Assembly: GCF_021353265.1 (NCBI RefSeq)
Contig: NZ_JAJTWU010000003.1
Location: 739,273 to 803,272 of the forward strand
DNA: 64,000 bases
Source of the DNA: Pelomonas cellulosilytica
GTDB lineage: Bacteria; Pseudomonadota; Gammaproteobacteria; Burkholderiales; Burkholderiaceae_C
Direction: 5' to 3'
Below the pieces are notes generated by a model. That model was not told where the DNA came from and ran no database searches. It saw only the letters and a program-made list of their open reading frames with translations. This document shows, one piece after another, positions 1 to 7,559 of the stretch; position 1 is the stretch's first letter; each line of letters starts with the position of its first letter. The position numbers and the translations under genes are program-made.

Positions 1-324
1 GCGCCACCAGCCGGGCGTGCGGTCCTGCAGGGCACGCTCGGCCAGCGCCGCATCCGCCTCATGCCACAGCATCTCGGCCTGCGGGTAGGCGCGGCGCAGC
101 AGCTCGCCGCTGGCCCCAAGAGCGGGCGACGCATCGAGCACGCGGGCGGGTTGCAACTTGATCAGCGGCAGGCGCTCGGCCATGCGCCGGGCCACTTCGG
201 CGTGCAGCCACGGGGGCTGCTGCGCCTGAGCCAGCCGCCGCCCCTGACGGGCCACCGCGGCGACGTCGAGATCCTGAGGCCGTGGCCCCTTGTTTGAAGT
301 AGGGGGCGACGCCAGCTCACTCAT
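1..324 (-). CDS. SAM-dependent methyltransferase (BioC-like), partial
   Basis: The first 108 codons of a gene that runs off the left edge. It starts at an ATG (322-324) with MSELASPPTS and stays open to base 1. Residues about 55-75 read ARVLDASPALGASGELLRRAYP, which resembles the glycine-rich SAM-binding motif I of class I methyltransferases ('VLDxGxGxG'), here in a degenerate form. A methyltransferase divergent from comF is a familiar arrangement in Burkholderiales, where it is often annotated as BioC-like. The catalytic half is not visible, so the substrate (malonyl-ACP in true BioC) is inference. Only 23 bp separate its start from the comF start, so the two promoters must overlap each other's coding region or leader. 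Confidence 0.6.
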   Translation of the reverse strand, partial: MSELASPPTSNKGPRPQDLDVAAVARQGRRLAQAQQPPWLHAEVARRMAERLPLIKLQPARVLDASPALGASGELLRRAYPQAEMLWHEADAALAERALQDRTPGWWR

Positions 325-347
325 GGGCCGGTCAGTATATTGACCCG

Positions 348-1103
348 ATGCCGGACCGCTCCCTGCACTCGCCAAAGCCAGCACTCGTCGAGCGGGTGTT
401 GATGCGCTGTGCCGGCCAGTGCGCAGTCTGCCGCACATGGAGCGACCAGACGGTCTGCGACGACTGCCTGCAGCGCTACGCGCGGCCGGTGCCACGCTGC
501 TGGACCTGCGCCGCACGCCTGCCGCTGGCGCTCATCGGCAGCCCCCGCCCCCAATGCGGGCGCTGCTTGGCCGACCCTCCCCCGCTGGACCGGGCCGTCG
601 CGGCGCTGGACTACCGCTTCCCGTGGGACGGTCTGCTGCAGCACTTCAAGTACCACCAGGCGCTGGAGCTGCGCGAATCCCTGCTGCAGCGCATGAACTT
701 GGCACTGACCGCCGCCGAAGTGCAGCAGCCGGACTGGCTGCTGCCGGTGCCGCTGTCGGTCGAGCAGGTGCGCGAACGCGGCTACAACCAGTCTCACGAG
801 CTGGCCAAGGCGCTGGCCAGGCGCCGCGGCCTGCGCTGTGACCCCGGCCTGCTGCTGCGCTTGCAGCACAACGACCGCCAGGCCGGACTCAAGATGGCCG
901 ACCGCACGGCGAATGTCCGCGGCGTGTTCGCCGTGGAGCCGCAGAAGGCACGCCAGCTGCGCGGCTGCAGCGTCGCGCTGCTGGACGACGTGATGACCAG
1001 CGGCGCCACGCTGTTCGAGCTGGCCCGCGTGCTGCTGCAGGCAGGCGTCATGAGCGTGCAGGCCTGGGTCATCGCAAGGACGCCGGAACCTGGAGATGAA
1101 TGA
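348..1103 (+). CDS. comF: ComF family phosphoribosyltransferase-like protein
   Basis: A 251-residue protein of the ComF/GntX family, linked to DNA uptake and use. The N-terminal part (residues about 20-75) carries paired cysteines (CxxxCxxC, CDDC, CWTC, CGRC) of the zinc-finger region. The C-terminal part is a type I phosphoribosyltransferase fold with the PRPP-loop signature LLDDVMTSGAT near residues 210-220 and the RGYNQS segment typical of ComF near residue 145. Length is normal for the family. In transformable bacteria ComF helps bring single-stranded DNA into the cytoplasm; in many proteobacteria its biochemical role is not settled. It diverges from the methyltransferase gene at the left edge. 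Confidence 0.9.
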   Translation: MPDRSLHSPKPALVERVLMRCAGQCAVCRTWSDQTVCDDCLQRYARPVPRCWTCAARLPLALIGSPRPQCGRCLADPPPLDRAVAALDYRFPWDGLLQHFKYHQALELRESLLQRMNLALTAAEVQQPDWLLPVPLSVEQVRERGYNQSHELAKALARRRGLRCDPGLLLRLQHNDRQAGLKMADRTANVRGVFAVEPQKARQLRGCSVALLDDVMTSGATLFELARVLLQAGVMSVQAWVIARTPEPGDE

Positions 1104-1407
1104 AGTCCCGCGATGCGGCGCTGCCGTGCGCAACCGCTCGGAAGACCTGCACCTGCCGGTCAAGGACATCGCCGCAAACGGCTTAACGGGCGTGCGTCGA
1201 GTGAGCCAGCAAGAAGGCCCCAAGCTGCCGATGGCCCTCGCATCCCGGGTCGAGCGCGAGGCCGGATAGGCGGCGCCATCCCGGCAAGATCCCCCAATTC
1301 ACGGCGGCGGCGTCCCGGCCGTGAAGGTCCACAAATGCAAACGCCAGAGCAAAGTATTGCGTCCCGGCTGTGAAGTCCAAAGGGCGGACGTATCTGCCAG
1401 AGGATGA
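1104..1407. other. Intergenic stretch without a recognisable gene
   Basis: About 300 bases between comF and the hipA-like gene with no convincing coding sequence on either strand. It holds an imperfect direct repeat, GTCCCGGCCGTGAAGGTCCA at 1312-1331 and GTCCCGGCTGTGAAGTCCA at 1361-1379. The 13-mer GGCCGTGAAGGTC (1317-1329) occurs again in inverted orientation at 3463-3475, on the far side of the hip module. This may be debris of a mobile element, but no transposase fragment was recognised. Confidence 0.4.
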
Positions 1408-2730
1408 CTAGCGCTGCCCCAGCAGTGGCGAGCGGCCCATCTTCTCGACTTTCGCGGCCTTGATGGGCTCTGGGTCAGAGAACTTAGCCGCAGCGATGGG
1501 CTCGTCCAGTGAAGGCAGGCTCCAGGTCTTCTGGAGACGCAGGCTGTTCATCCCGTCATTCCACGCGTGCAGCATGCGTTTGCCCGTCTCATAGAACGCG
1601 GGGTAGCGCTCTGTTGCCTCGACAACCTGAGGTGTGACCTGAACGATGGCCTCACAGATGCGTTCGACGCGCTTTAGCGTCTGCGCCGGCATCACGTTGC
1701 ACCTGGCCTGCAGAAACCGCTCCAGGGCTTTGCCAGGCATCCACGTGCTGCGCCCTTCGATGGGCATGCCCGGCGGGTTCTTCGCATAGTCGTCGTAGAC
1801 CGTGATGGTCAGCATGTCGTAGACGGGTGCCAGCTCGATGTGTTCGCGCGAGCTGTAGAGCAAAGCGATGTTCTTGGTGTGGCAATCCGCGTTGCGGAGC
1901 GCGTAGGTCAGCAGCAGCAGGTCCGCGAGGTGCGAGAGCGCTGCATTCTGTTGTTCGGCCTGAGGCGTGACGTCCTTGATGCGGCCGACAACGCGTTCCC
2001 AGGTCGATTCGTACTTCTGCTCCGGGCGTAGCGCAAGCAGACTGCACAAGTCTTCCATGCCCTTGCGCGTCATGCCGTCTGCTTCGAAATCGAACCGATG
2101 CACCACCAGTGCTTGGCCGTCGTCGGAGACCTCGGTCACGGCCGTCGGCAGCCCGGCATGGCGCGATACCTCCATGCACAGATGCTCATTGAGGGCGACA
2201 CCGGGTAGCCGAGCTGTCGTGCCTTTGATGATGTAGCGCTCTGTGACCAGGGCGCCCTTGACGTGTTCCCCGAATGTGTTCGGCGAAAGGAACTTCGGAA
2301 CAACGCCGGACACCCCCGACACTGCATGTCGGCGCACCAGCCCAACGAAGGCCTCTTGCGAGTTGTCTCCCCTCAGGATGCCGTTCAAATCGAAGGGAAC
2401 TGGCGGTTGCGTGGGGTCTGCACCTGGCGTGGCCACCTTGACTCGGCCGATGGCGTTGCGCCCGACGACCGATAGCAGGTTCAGTGGCGATGCGCCGACA
2501 TGCGGACCGAGCTGCTCCTGGAGGATCGAGAGCAGGAAGCCCTCAGGCAGGTTCATCCGGAACAGCGGATGGAGCTCCGGGTAGGCATAGGACTCCGTGC
2601 GCACAGGCATGAGCAGCGAGACGAACTGCTCTGGCCGGACGTCAGGGTGATACGCCATCACATGCCGGAAGCCATCCGTCGACTCCAGCGTTGCAACGGC
2701 TTGGTCCTGAACGTAGACGTGGAGCTTCAT
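1408..2730 (-). CDS. hipA: HipA-like serine/threonine kinase toxin
   Basis: A 440-residue HipA-family protein, the kinase toxin of type II HipBA modules; characterised HipA phosphorylates glutamyl-tRNA synthetase and halts translation. Visible hallmarks: the N-terminal subdomain with RMNLPEGFLLS near residue 60, the ejectable P-loop-like segment SGVSGVVPKFL near 137-148, the catalytic-loop version NADCHTKN near 277-285 (family form NxDxHxKN), and the metal-binding APVYDML near 300-306 (DFG equivalent). All look intact, so an active kinase is expected. The gene lies 11 bp downstream of the HTH gene at 2742-3029, in one operon. Its base composition looks lower in GC than the flanking housekeeping genes, consistent with horizontal acquisition. 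Confidence in family is high; the cellular target is not known here. Confidence 0.9.
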   Translation of the reverse strand: MKLHVYVQDQAVATLESTDGFRHVMAYHPDVRPEQFVSLLMPVRTESYAYPELHPLFRMNLPEGFLLSILQEQLGPHVGASPLNLLSVVGRNAIGRVKVATPGADPTQPPVPFDLNGILRGDNSQEAFVGLVRRHAVSGVSGVVPKFLSPNTFGEHVKGALVTERYIIKGTTARLPGVALNEHLCMEVSRHAGLPTAVTEVSDDGQALVVHRFDFEADGMTRKGMEDLCSLLALRPEQKYESTWERVVGRIKDVTPQAEQQNAALSHLADLLLLTYALRNADCHTKNIALLYSSREHIELAPVYDMLTITVYDDYAKNPPGMPIEGRSTWMPGKALERFLQARCNVMPAQTLKRVERICEAIVQVTPQVVEATERYPAFYETGKRMLHAWNDGMNSLRLQKTWSLPSLDEPIAAAKFSDPEPIKAAKVEKMGRSPLLGQR

Positions 2731-2741
2731 CGCCTCGTACC

Positions 2742-3029
2742 CTACCGCGGAGCACCGGGCTCACTCGACTCCTGAGCCTGCCGCTGCCGCTGCGCCAGCG
2801 CGTCGTCCAGCGTGAAGCTGCTGTTTTTGGGTGTGAACGACAGCTCGTGCCCCAGGACCTCAAGGAGGCGAAGCAGCTTTCGCGAGCCGAACTCTGCAAC
2901 GCCGCCTGTCTCAAAGCGGGCAAGGGTTGACTGGCCCAAGCCCGTCAGAGCCGCAAGCTGCTTCTGGGTCATGCCGCGCTCTTGCCTGAGCCGCGCGATG
3001 GCTCGACCAACGGAATAGAGGCTGTCCAT
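2742..3029 (-). CDS. hipB: HipB-like HTH antitoxin
   Basis: A 95-residue helix-turn-helix protein of the XRE/Cro type. The HTH covers residues about 8-60 (RLRQERGMTQKQLAALTGL, then QSTLARFETGG). It is immediately upstream of and co-directional with hipA, the standard antitoxin-toxin order, so it should neutralise the kinase and repress the operon. The C-terminal tail (residues 70-95, rich in Q, E, S and P) is probably flexible, like the protease-sensitive tail of E. coli HipB. The upstream region contains a striking inverted repeat that is the likely operator. Confidence 0.85.
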   Translation of the reverse strand: MDSLYSVGRAIARLRQERGMTQKQLAALTGLGQSTLARFETGGVAEFGSRKLLRLLEVLGHELSFTPKNSSFTLDDALAQRQRQAQESSEPGAPR

Positions 3030-3030
3030 G

Positions 3031-3122
3031 TGCTGTATATGCTATCTATTTGGTGGGCAGAAAAACCTACCACCTATTGGAAAGTGAGAATTTTCCACTT
3101 AGTCAATATAGCAAATACAGCA
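3031..3122. promoter_or_regulatory. Putative HipB operator: paired 15-bp inverted repeat
   Basis: TGCTGTATATGCTAT at 3031-3045 is repeated in inverted orientation as ATAGCAAATACAGCA at 3108-3122; the arms match at 14 of 15 positions, with centres about 77 bp apart. Between them lies a smaller imperfect palindrome (AAGTG...CACTT around 3082-3100). The left arm abuts the hipB start (ATG complement at 3027-3029). The stretch is AT-rich within a GC-rich genome. E. coli HipB also binds several spaced operators, so a looped repressor complex is plausible; that is inference. Confidence 0.6.
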
Positions 3123-3198
3123 TTACACAAGACTCTGCGCACGAAAACAGGAGCTTGGCCTCCTTGATGTCAGCACGCGCAGACAACGGCGGCGGCCA

Positions 3199-3407
3199 CC
3201 TTCCGCAGCCGCGCGTGGTAGCCGGCGACGCCCGACGATCAGGCGATCGCAGCCGCCGTGGCCGCCCGCGCCGATCTCATCGTATCGGGTGACCGCCGGC
3301 ATTTGCTGCCTATCGGCAGCCATCAGAGCATAGCCATCGTCGAGGCTTCCGAGGCTTTGCGGCGCCTGGCTCTGACGCCCGCCGCGCCCGCCCAGGACGT
3401 CTCTTAA
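3199..3407 (+). pseudogene. Remnant of a PIN-domain toxin, frameshifted
   Basis: The frame starting at 3234 translates DDQAIAAAVAARADLIVSGD, then RRHLLPIGSHQSIAIVEASE, and ends at TAA 3405-3407. This is the C-terminal part of the COG1569-type PIN toxins (family pattern: aspartates, 'A...AD.IVSGD..LL..G...I.I'). The preceding residues LPQPRVVAGDA (3200-3232) are in a different frame, and the upstream codons of the main frame include a stop (TAG at 3219), so a small indel near 3233 broke the gene. No N-terminal half with the first catalytic aspartate and no start codon were recognised. It is a dead toxin fragment beside two intact toxin-antitoxin pairs. Confidence 0.6.
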
Positions 3408-3562
3408 CCCCCAGCCTTCAGCGGCTGTAGCGGGGTGGATGGGGTGTTTTTGTTGCTCCATAGACCTTCACGGCCGCCGCCATGATGCGGGGGAACTGCG
3501 GCTGGACTGCCGGTGTGGCCTGGCCCTGGCTGGCCGCCTATTGGGCCTCGCACTCGTCCTCG

Positions 3563-3683
3563 CTACGCGCGCGCATTCGGCAGCTTGCGCCCCGGCCGTA
3601 AGCCGTAGGAGAACCCGAGGAAGTCGGCCTCGTAGACCGCGCTCATCACCTCGGCCACCGCACCCTGGACGATTTTTGTTCCA
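3563..3683 (-). pseudogene. Fragment of a group II intron reverse transcriptase/maturase
   Basis: On the minus strand this stretch reads TKIVQGAVAEVMSAVYEADF, then LGFSYGLRPGRK, and soon a TAG (3563-3565). That matches the conserved LtrA-type block 'D.(I/V)VQ.AV.EVL..IYE.DFLGFSYGFRPGRS' of group II intron-encoded reverse transcriptases. Only about 35 codons remain; the catalytic YADD block and the maturase domain are missing. The fragment stops abruptly at about 3680 (minus-strand upstream side), suggesting a deletion or recombination joint. No folded intron RNA could be recognised around it. Confidence 0.6.
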
Positions 3684-3746
3684 CAAGGGAATTTAGTTTG
3701 CCCCCCCCTGACGGCGTCTCAACCGCGATAAGCCAGCTCTGCCATT

Positions 3747-3773
3747 TGCATGCATCTCTGTAAAATGCATGCA
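3747..3773. promoter_or_regulatory. Twin TGCATGCA palindromes upstream of the fitA-like gene
   Basis: The 8-bp perfect palindrome TGCATGCA occurs at 3747-3754 and again at 3766-3773, 19 bp centre to centre, separated by an AT-richer stretch containing TAAAAT (3761-3766). The sites end 15 bp before the likely start codon at 3789. FitA/VapB-type antitoxins with ribbon-helix-helix folds bind short repeated palindromes and autorepress, so this pair is a likely operator. Assignment is by position and symmetry only. Confidence 0.5.
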
Positions 3774-3788
3774 TCGCTTGCAATCGAA

Positions 3789-4052
3789 ATGACCGCCATG
3801 GCCATGCTGACAGTTCGGAACCTTCCGGATGAAGTTCATCGTGCTTTGCGAGTCCGCGCTGCCCAGCACGGCCAGAGCATGGAGGCTGAAGTGCGCGAAA
3901 TCCTGGAGGCGGCAACTAGTCCCAAGGGGCGCGTGAAACTGGGTTCGCTGATGGCAGACATCGGCCGCCAGGCGAAGCTGAGCAATGAGGAGTTTGCGGT
4001 GTTCGAGCAGGTGCGTGACAGGACGCCCGCGCGCCCGGTGAGTTTTGAATGA
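3789..4052 (+). CDS. FitA-like ribbon-helix-helix antitoxin
   Basis: An 87-residue protein beginning MTAMAMLTVRNLPDEVHRAL, typical of FitA/StbC-type antitoxins: an N-terminal ribbon-helix-helix (TVRNLPDEVHRALRVRAAQ then SMEAEVREILE) followed by a toxin-binding tail ending TPARPVSFE. Upstream in-frame ATGs exist (3750, 3765), but they overlap the putative operator palindromes, so 3789 is preferred; a start at the next ATG (3798) is also possible. The stop overlaps the start of the PIN toxin by 4 bp (ATGA), indicating translational coupling. It should bind and inhibit the toxin and repress the pair. Confidence 0.85.
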   Translation: MTAMAMLTVRNLPDEVHRALRVRAAQHGQSMEAEVREILEAATSPKGRVKLGSLMADIGRQAKLSNEEFAVFEQVRDRTPARPVSFE

Positions 4053-4468
4053 TTCTGCTCGACACAAATGTGATGTCGGAGCCGTGGCGTCACACGCCTG
4101 AGCCGCGGGTGATCGCATGGATCGACGCCCAGCCCATGGAAACGCTGTTTCTTTCCGCGATCACCGTCGCGGAATTGCGGGCCGGGGTAGCGCTGTTGCC
4201 TGCTGGCAAGCGGCGAGCGGGCCTACAAGAAAACCTGGAAAAGCGCGTGCTGCCCTTGTTCGCCGGGCGCGTGCTGCCGTTTGACCTGGCCTGCACCCAG
4301 GCATACGCGGCGTTGATGGCTAAGGCGCGCAGTGCGGGCCTTGCTATCCCTACGGCGGATGGCTACATCGCCGCCATCGCCGCGGCCAACGGGTTTGCCG
4401 TCGCCACCCGGGATACCAGTCCCTTCGAGGCCACAGGTACGGCTGTCATCAACCCGTGGCAGTTCTGA
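4049..4468 (+). CDS. FitB/VapC-like PIN-domain ribonuclease toxin
   Basis: A 139-residue PIN-domain protein, an Mg2+-dependent RNase toxin by family. The acidic active-site residues are present: D5 in LLDTNV, E42 in TVAEL, D104 in TADGYIAAIA and D122 in ATRDTSPF. The TADGYIAAIA signature and the end VINPW are typical of FitB-like toxins. Start overlaps the antitoxin stop (ATGA). Nothing suggests damage, so the pair is probably functional. It sits beside the hip module and the PIN remnant, marking this stretch as a place where toxin-antitoxin genes accumulate. Confidence 0.88.
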   Translation: MILLDTNVMSEPWRHTPEPRVIAWIDAQPMETLFLSAITVAELRAGVALLPAGKRRAGLQENLEKRVLPLFAGRVLPFDLACTQAYAALMAKARSAGLAIPTADGYIAAIAAANGFAVATRDTSPFEATGTAVINPWQF

Positions 4469-4564
4469 GCGTGGGCAGGCCGTGCTCACAAGAGCGACCC
4501 GTCCGCGCTGCGTGGCAATGGGCCATGCACGACTGACCAAAGACAGGCGCGGGATACTGCGGCG

Positions 4565-5035
4565 ATGTTCAACATCGTCCTAGTCCATCCGGAAATCCCA
4601 CCCAACACGGGCAACGTCATCCGGCTGGCAGCCAACACCGGCTGCAGCCTGCACCTGATCGAGCCCCTCGGCTTCTCGATGGAAGACCGGCTGCTGCAGC
4701 GCGCGGGGCTGGACTATCACGAGTACGCGCGCGTGCAGCGGCATGCCGACTGGGCCGCTTTTCTCGCAGCGGAGTCGCCGGATCTGCAGCGGATGTTCGC
4801 CTTCACCACGCGCGGCAGCCGGCCCTTTGCCGACGTGGCGTGGCAGCCGGGGGACTGGCTCGTCTTCGGCAGCGAGACGGCCGGCCTGCCGCCCCTGCTG
4901 CGTGACGGTTTCGCCAGCGAGCAGCGCGTGCGCCTGCCGATGCGCGAAGGCCAGCGCAGCCTGAACCTGAGCAACAGCGTCGCCGTGGCCGTCTTCGAGG
5001 CCTGGCGACAAAACGGCTACGCCGGCGGCGGCTGA
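4565..5035 (+). CDS. trmL: tRNA (cytidine(34)-2'-O)-methyltransferase
   Basis: A 156-residue SPOUT (TrmH-type) methyltransferase of the TrmL/YibK group, which 2'-O-methylates the wobble base of tRNA-Leu isoacceptors using SAM. The family signature PEIPPNTGNVIRLAANTG lies at residues 8-25, and the SAM-knot segments LVFGSETAGLP (about 99-109), RLPMREGQRSLNLSNSVAV (about 120-138) are intact. Length matches the minimal, single-domain YibK enzymes. It converges on gpsA, with a short tandem repeat in between. Confidence 0.93.
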   Translation: MFNIVLVHPEIPPNTGNVIRLAANTGCSLHLIEPLGFSMEDRLLQRAGLDYHEYARVQRHADWAAFLAAESPDLQRMFAFTTRGSRPFADVAWQPGDWLVFGSETAGLPPLLRDGFASEQRVRLPMREGQRSLNLSNSVAVAVFEAWRQNGYAGGG

Positions 5036-5062
5036 CCCACACCTGTCCCCTCCCCCCCGGCG

Positions 5063-5110
5063 ACTCCGGCCGTGACTCCGGCCGTGATTCCGACCGCTAC
5101 TCCGGCCGTG
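5063..5110. repeat. 12-bp tandem repeat across the gpsA stop codon
   Basis: Four head-to-tail 12-bp units: ACTCCGGCCGTG at 5063-5074, 5075-5086 and 5099-5110, with a variant ATTCCGACCGCT at 5087-5098. The gpsA stop (TAG on the minus strand, 5097-5099) falls at the junction of the third and fourth units. Read in the gpsA frame the units encode a Ser-Arg-Pro-Glu type tetrapeptide, so the last coded residues ARPE belong to one unit and the rest lies after the stop. Confidence 0.8.
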
Positions 5111-6104
5111 CGTCGCGGCTCATCAGCAGTTCCACGACCTGCGTCGCCGTCACGCGGCCGTCCAGCAAGGCCACCATCGCCTCAGTGATGGGCATCTCCA
5201 CGCCTGCGGCCCGCGCCCGGGCCAGCACGGTGGGCGCGCTGTAGACACCCTCGGCCACATGACCCAGCTGCTGGAGGATCTGGGGCAGCGCCCGGCCCTG
5301 CGCCAGCAGCAGCCCGACACGGCGGTTGCGGGACAGGTCGCCCGTGGCCGTCAGCACCAGGTCACCGAGGCCCGACAGGCCCATGAAGGTCTCGGCGCGC
5401 GCCCCGAGCGCCAGCCCCAGCCGCATCATTTCCGCCAGGCCGCGCGTGATGAGCGCGGCGCGGGCGTTGAGGCCCGGTGCATCCGGCGCCGCGTCGGACA
5501 GTCCGTCACACACGCCGACGGCGATCGCCAGCACGTTCTTCACCGCGCCACCCACTTCCACACCCACCGGGTCGCAAGAGGTGTAGATGCGCAGCCGCTC
5601 GCCGTGGAACGCCTCCACGGCCGCGTGCGCCAGTTCATCGTTCTCGCTGGCGGCCACCAGGGCCGTCGGCCGACCGGCCGCGACCTCCTGCGCGAAGCTC
5701 GGACCGGACAGCACGCCGACCGCCATCGACGGCTGCAGTTCGCGCGCGATCTCGTGCCCGAGCCGTCCGCTGCCCGCCTCGAATCCCTTGCACAGCCACA
5801 GCGTGCGGTGGGTGACCGGCAGCGCGGCCAGCGTCTCGCGCAGGCCGGACATCGGCGTTGCCACGATGGTGAGGCCGCCAGCCGCATGGGCAACTGCCGC
5901 GGCGCGGTCGGCGGTCAGCGCGAGCGCGGCGGGCAGTTCGCTGTCGGGCAGGTAAGCGGCATTGCGCCGGCTGGCGCGCATGGCCTCGATGGCCGCGGCG
6001 TCACGCCCCCACAGGCAGACCTCGTGCCCGGCGCGGGAAGCCTGCACCGCCAGCGCGGTGCCCCAGGCCCCGGCGCCCAGCACGCTGATTCTCATCGTCG
6101 TCAT
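5097..6104 (-). CDS. gpsA: NAD(P)H-dependent glycerol-3-phosphate dehydrogenase
   Basis: GpsA reduces dihydroxyacetone phosphate to sn-glycerol 3-phosphate for phospholipid synthesis. The N-terminal Rossmann motif [14 protein letters not shown], the GPSFAQEV segment near residue 140 and the catalytic lysine region [13 protein letters not shown] near 185 are all present, as is the C-terminal substrate-binding part (RNRRVG, EGVYSA). Start chosen at MTTMRISVL (6104); MRISVL at 6095 is equally possible, since neither has a strong Shine-Dalgarno sequence. An upstream TTG at 6128 is less likely. It is downstream of secB in the same direction, the usual Burkholderiales order. Confidence 0.93.
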   Translation of the reverse strand: MTTMRISVLGAGAWGTALAVQASRAGHEVCLWGRDAAAIEAMRASRRNAAYLPDSELPAALALTADRAAAVAHAAGGLTIVATPMSGLRETLAALPVTHRTLWLCKGFEAGSGRLGHEIARELQPSMAVGVLSGPSFAQEVAAGRPTALVAASENDELAHAAVEAFHGERLRIYTSCDPVGVEVGGAVKNVLAIAVGVCDGLSDAAPDAPGLNARAALITRGLAEMMRLGLALGARAETFMGLSGLGDLVLTATGDLSRNRRVGLLLAQGRALPQILQQLGHVAEGVYSAPTVLARARAAGVEMPITEAMVALLDGRVTATQVVELLMSRDARPE

Positions 6105-6128
6105 GCGGAGAAGTGTCCCTGAAAGCAA

Positions 6129-6151
6129 GCGCCCCGCTCGGGGCGGGGCGC
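6129..6151. terminator. GC-rich hairpin between secB and gpsA
   Basis: GCGCCCCGC (6129-6137) and GCGGGGCGC (6143-6151) form a perfect 9-bp stem with a 5-base loop. It lies between the secB stop (6171) and the gpsA start (6104), on the minus-strand transcript. There is no run of T after it, so it may be a weak terminator, an attenuator or an RNA-stabilising hairpin rather than a classic intrinsic terminator. Confidence 0.4.
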
Positions 6152-6170
6152 CGTCAGGACGTGGGCGAGT

Positions 6171-6647
6171 TCAGTTGACGGCCGTGCTGCCCTGGGCCGC
6201 GCGCTGCGCCTGCTGGGCCTCGAACATGGCCTGGAAGTTCACTTCGGTCAGCAGCACGGGCGGGAAGCCGGCGCGCGTGCAGACGTCGGACACGATGGCG
6301 CGCAGGTAGGGGTAGACCATCTGCGGGCAGACGATGCCGAGGATGCCCTCGACCTGGTCCTGCGGCACGTTGCGGATCTCGAAGATGCCGGCCTGCTTGG
6401 CCTCCACCAGGAACAGCGTCTTGTCGCCCAGCTTGGTGTTGACGGTGGCCGTCACGCAGACTTCGAAGATGCCGTCGGTGACGCTCTCGGCCGACAGCGT
6501 CAGGTTGATGTCGACCTGCGGCTGCACCTGCGCCTCAACCAGGATCTGGGGGGCGTTGGGCTGCTCCAGCGACAGGTCCTTCAGGTACATGCGCTGGATC
6601 TGGAACACGGGCGTGCCGGCTTCGGCGGATTGGATGTCGTCGGCCAT
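6171..6647 (-). CDS. secB: Protein-export chaperone SecB
   Basis: A 158-residue SecB. It holds preproteins unfolded in the cytoplasm and hands them to SecA. The protein begins [20 protein letters not shown] and contains the conserved [13 protein letters not shown] segment and the [20 protein letters not shown] stretch near residue 110. The ORF remains open upstream of this start, but the family consistently begins just before the [10 protein letters not shown] strand, which fixes the start at 6647. Neighbours grxC upstream and gpsA downstream give the standard order. Confidence 0.95.
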   Translation of the reverse strand: MADDIQSAEAGTPVFQIQRMYLKDLSLEQPNAPQILVEAQVQPQVDINLTLSAESVTDGIFEVCVTATVNTKLGDKTLFLVEAKQAGIFEIRNVPQDQVEGILGIVCPQMVYPYLRAIVSDVCTRAGFPPVLLTEVNFQAMFEAQQAQRAAQGSTAVN

Positions 6648-6756
6648 GAGGGCGGTGCTTTCAAACAAGAAGCCCGCAAGCGGCGTGCTGCGGGCGGCAA
6701 GGCGGATTATCAGCGGACAGCCGTGACAGCCCGATGGGGCTTGCCCGGCCTTGAAA

Positions 6757-7014
6757 TCAGACGTCCAGCAAAGGGCGCAGGCCGCCGCGCTGGTCCAGCG
6801 CGATGAGGTCGTCGCAACCGCCGACATGGGTGTCGCCGATGAAGATCTGCGGCACGGTGCGCCGGCCGGTCCTGGCCATCATCGCCTCACGCTCGGCGGG
6901 GTTCAGATCGACGCGGATCTCCTCGATCTGCTCGACGCCACGCTGCTTCAGCAGCATCTTGGCGCGGATGCAGTACGGGCAGACCAGGGTCGTGTACATC
7001 TTGACGGCGGCCAT
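6757..7014 (-). CDS. grxC: Glutaredoxin 3
   Basis: An 85-residue GrxC-type dithiol glutaredoxin with the active-site CPYC at residues 12-15, the cis-proline TVPQIF near 53-58 and the glutathione-binding GGCDDL near 65-70. It reduces protein disulphides and ribonucleotide reductase at the expense of glutathione. Normal length. It lies between the rhodanese gene and secB and is likely cotranscribed with them. Confidence 0.94.
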   Translation of the reverse strand: MAAVKMYTTLVCPYCIRAKMLLKQRGVEQIEEIRVDLNPAEREAMMARTGRRTVPQIFIGDTHVGGCDDLIALDQRGGLRPLLDV

Positions 7015-7051
7015 CCAGCAATCTCCTCAGGCGTTGCAGTCCGGTGGGGGG

Positions 7052-7471
7052 TCAGTTCGCCGCGGCGGACTTCTCGACCGGCAGGTTGGCGTCCCGCCAG
7101 GCCTTGAGGCCACCGGTTACGGCCTGGGCCTTTTCATAGCCCAGCTTGCGCAGCATGCCTGCGGCGCGGCCGGCGCGTGCGCCGGTCGGACACACCAGCA
7201 CGAGCGGCAGGGCCTTGTTGCTGGGCAGGGACTTGTGGCCCTCGATCTGGCCGAACGGGATGTTGCGCGCACCCGCCGCATGGCCCTGCGCGAATTCCTG
7301 CGGCTCGCTCACGTCGATGAGCACGCCCTTCTCGCGGTTGATCAGCCGCACCGCCTCGGCCGTGCTGAGCGCGGTGCCCTGCGCACCCGACGCCACGAGA
7401 GGCCACAGCAGCATGCCGCCCGACACGAGCGCGGCGAGGATGAGATACCAGTTCTGGAGCAGGAAGTTCAA
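7052..7471 (-). CDS. Membrane-anchored rhodanese-like sulfurtransferase
   Basis: A 139-residue protein with an N-terminal membrane segment (residues about 5-28, LLQNWYLILAALVSGGMLLW) and a single rhodanese domain (about 38-130). The active-site loop VCPTGARAG contains the catalytic cysteine near residue 93, so sulfurtransfer is possible. The C-terminal GGLKAW motif is typical. It resembles the YibN family that sits next to grxC and secB in many proteobacteria. The physiological sulfur acceptor is not known. Confidence 0.9.
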   Translation of the reverse strand: MNFLLQNWYLILAALVSGGMLLWPLVASGAQGTALSTAEAVRLINREKGVLIDVSEPQEFAQGHAAGARNIPFGQIEGHKSLPSNKALPLVLVCPTGARAGRAAGMLRKLGYEKAQAVTGGLKAWRDANLPVEKSAAAN

Positions 7472-7559
7472 GCAAGCATCCCGTGTAATTCAACGAAGCC
7501 CATGATTATCGCCGGGTCCGATAATCCCTGGCCTTCCACCAACCTGTGCGCTGCTGCCC

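Noticed and set aside
3750..3788. Upstream ATG (3750 or 3765) as start of the FitA-like antitoxin
   Set aside because: These starts lie within the TGCATGCA palindromes and would add residues not typical for the family; 3789 is preferred.
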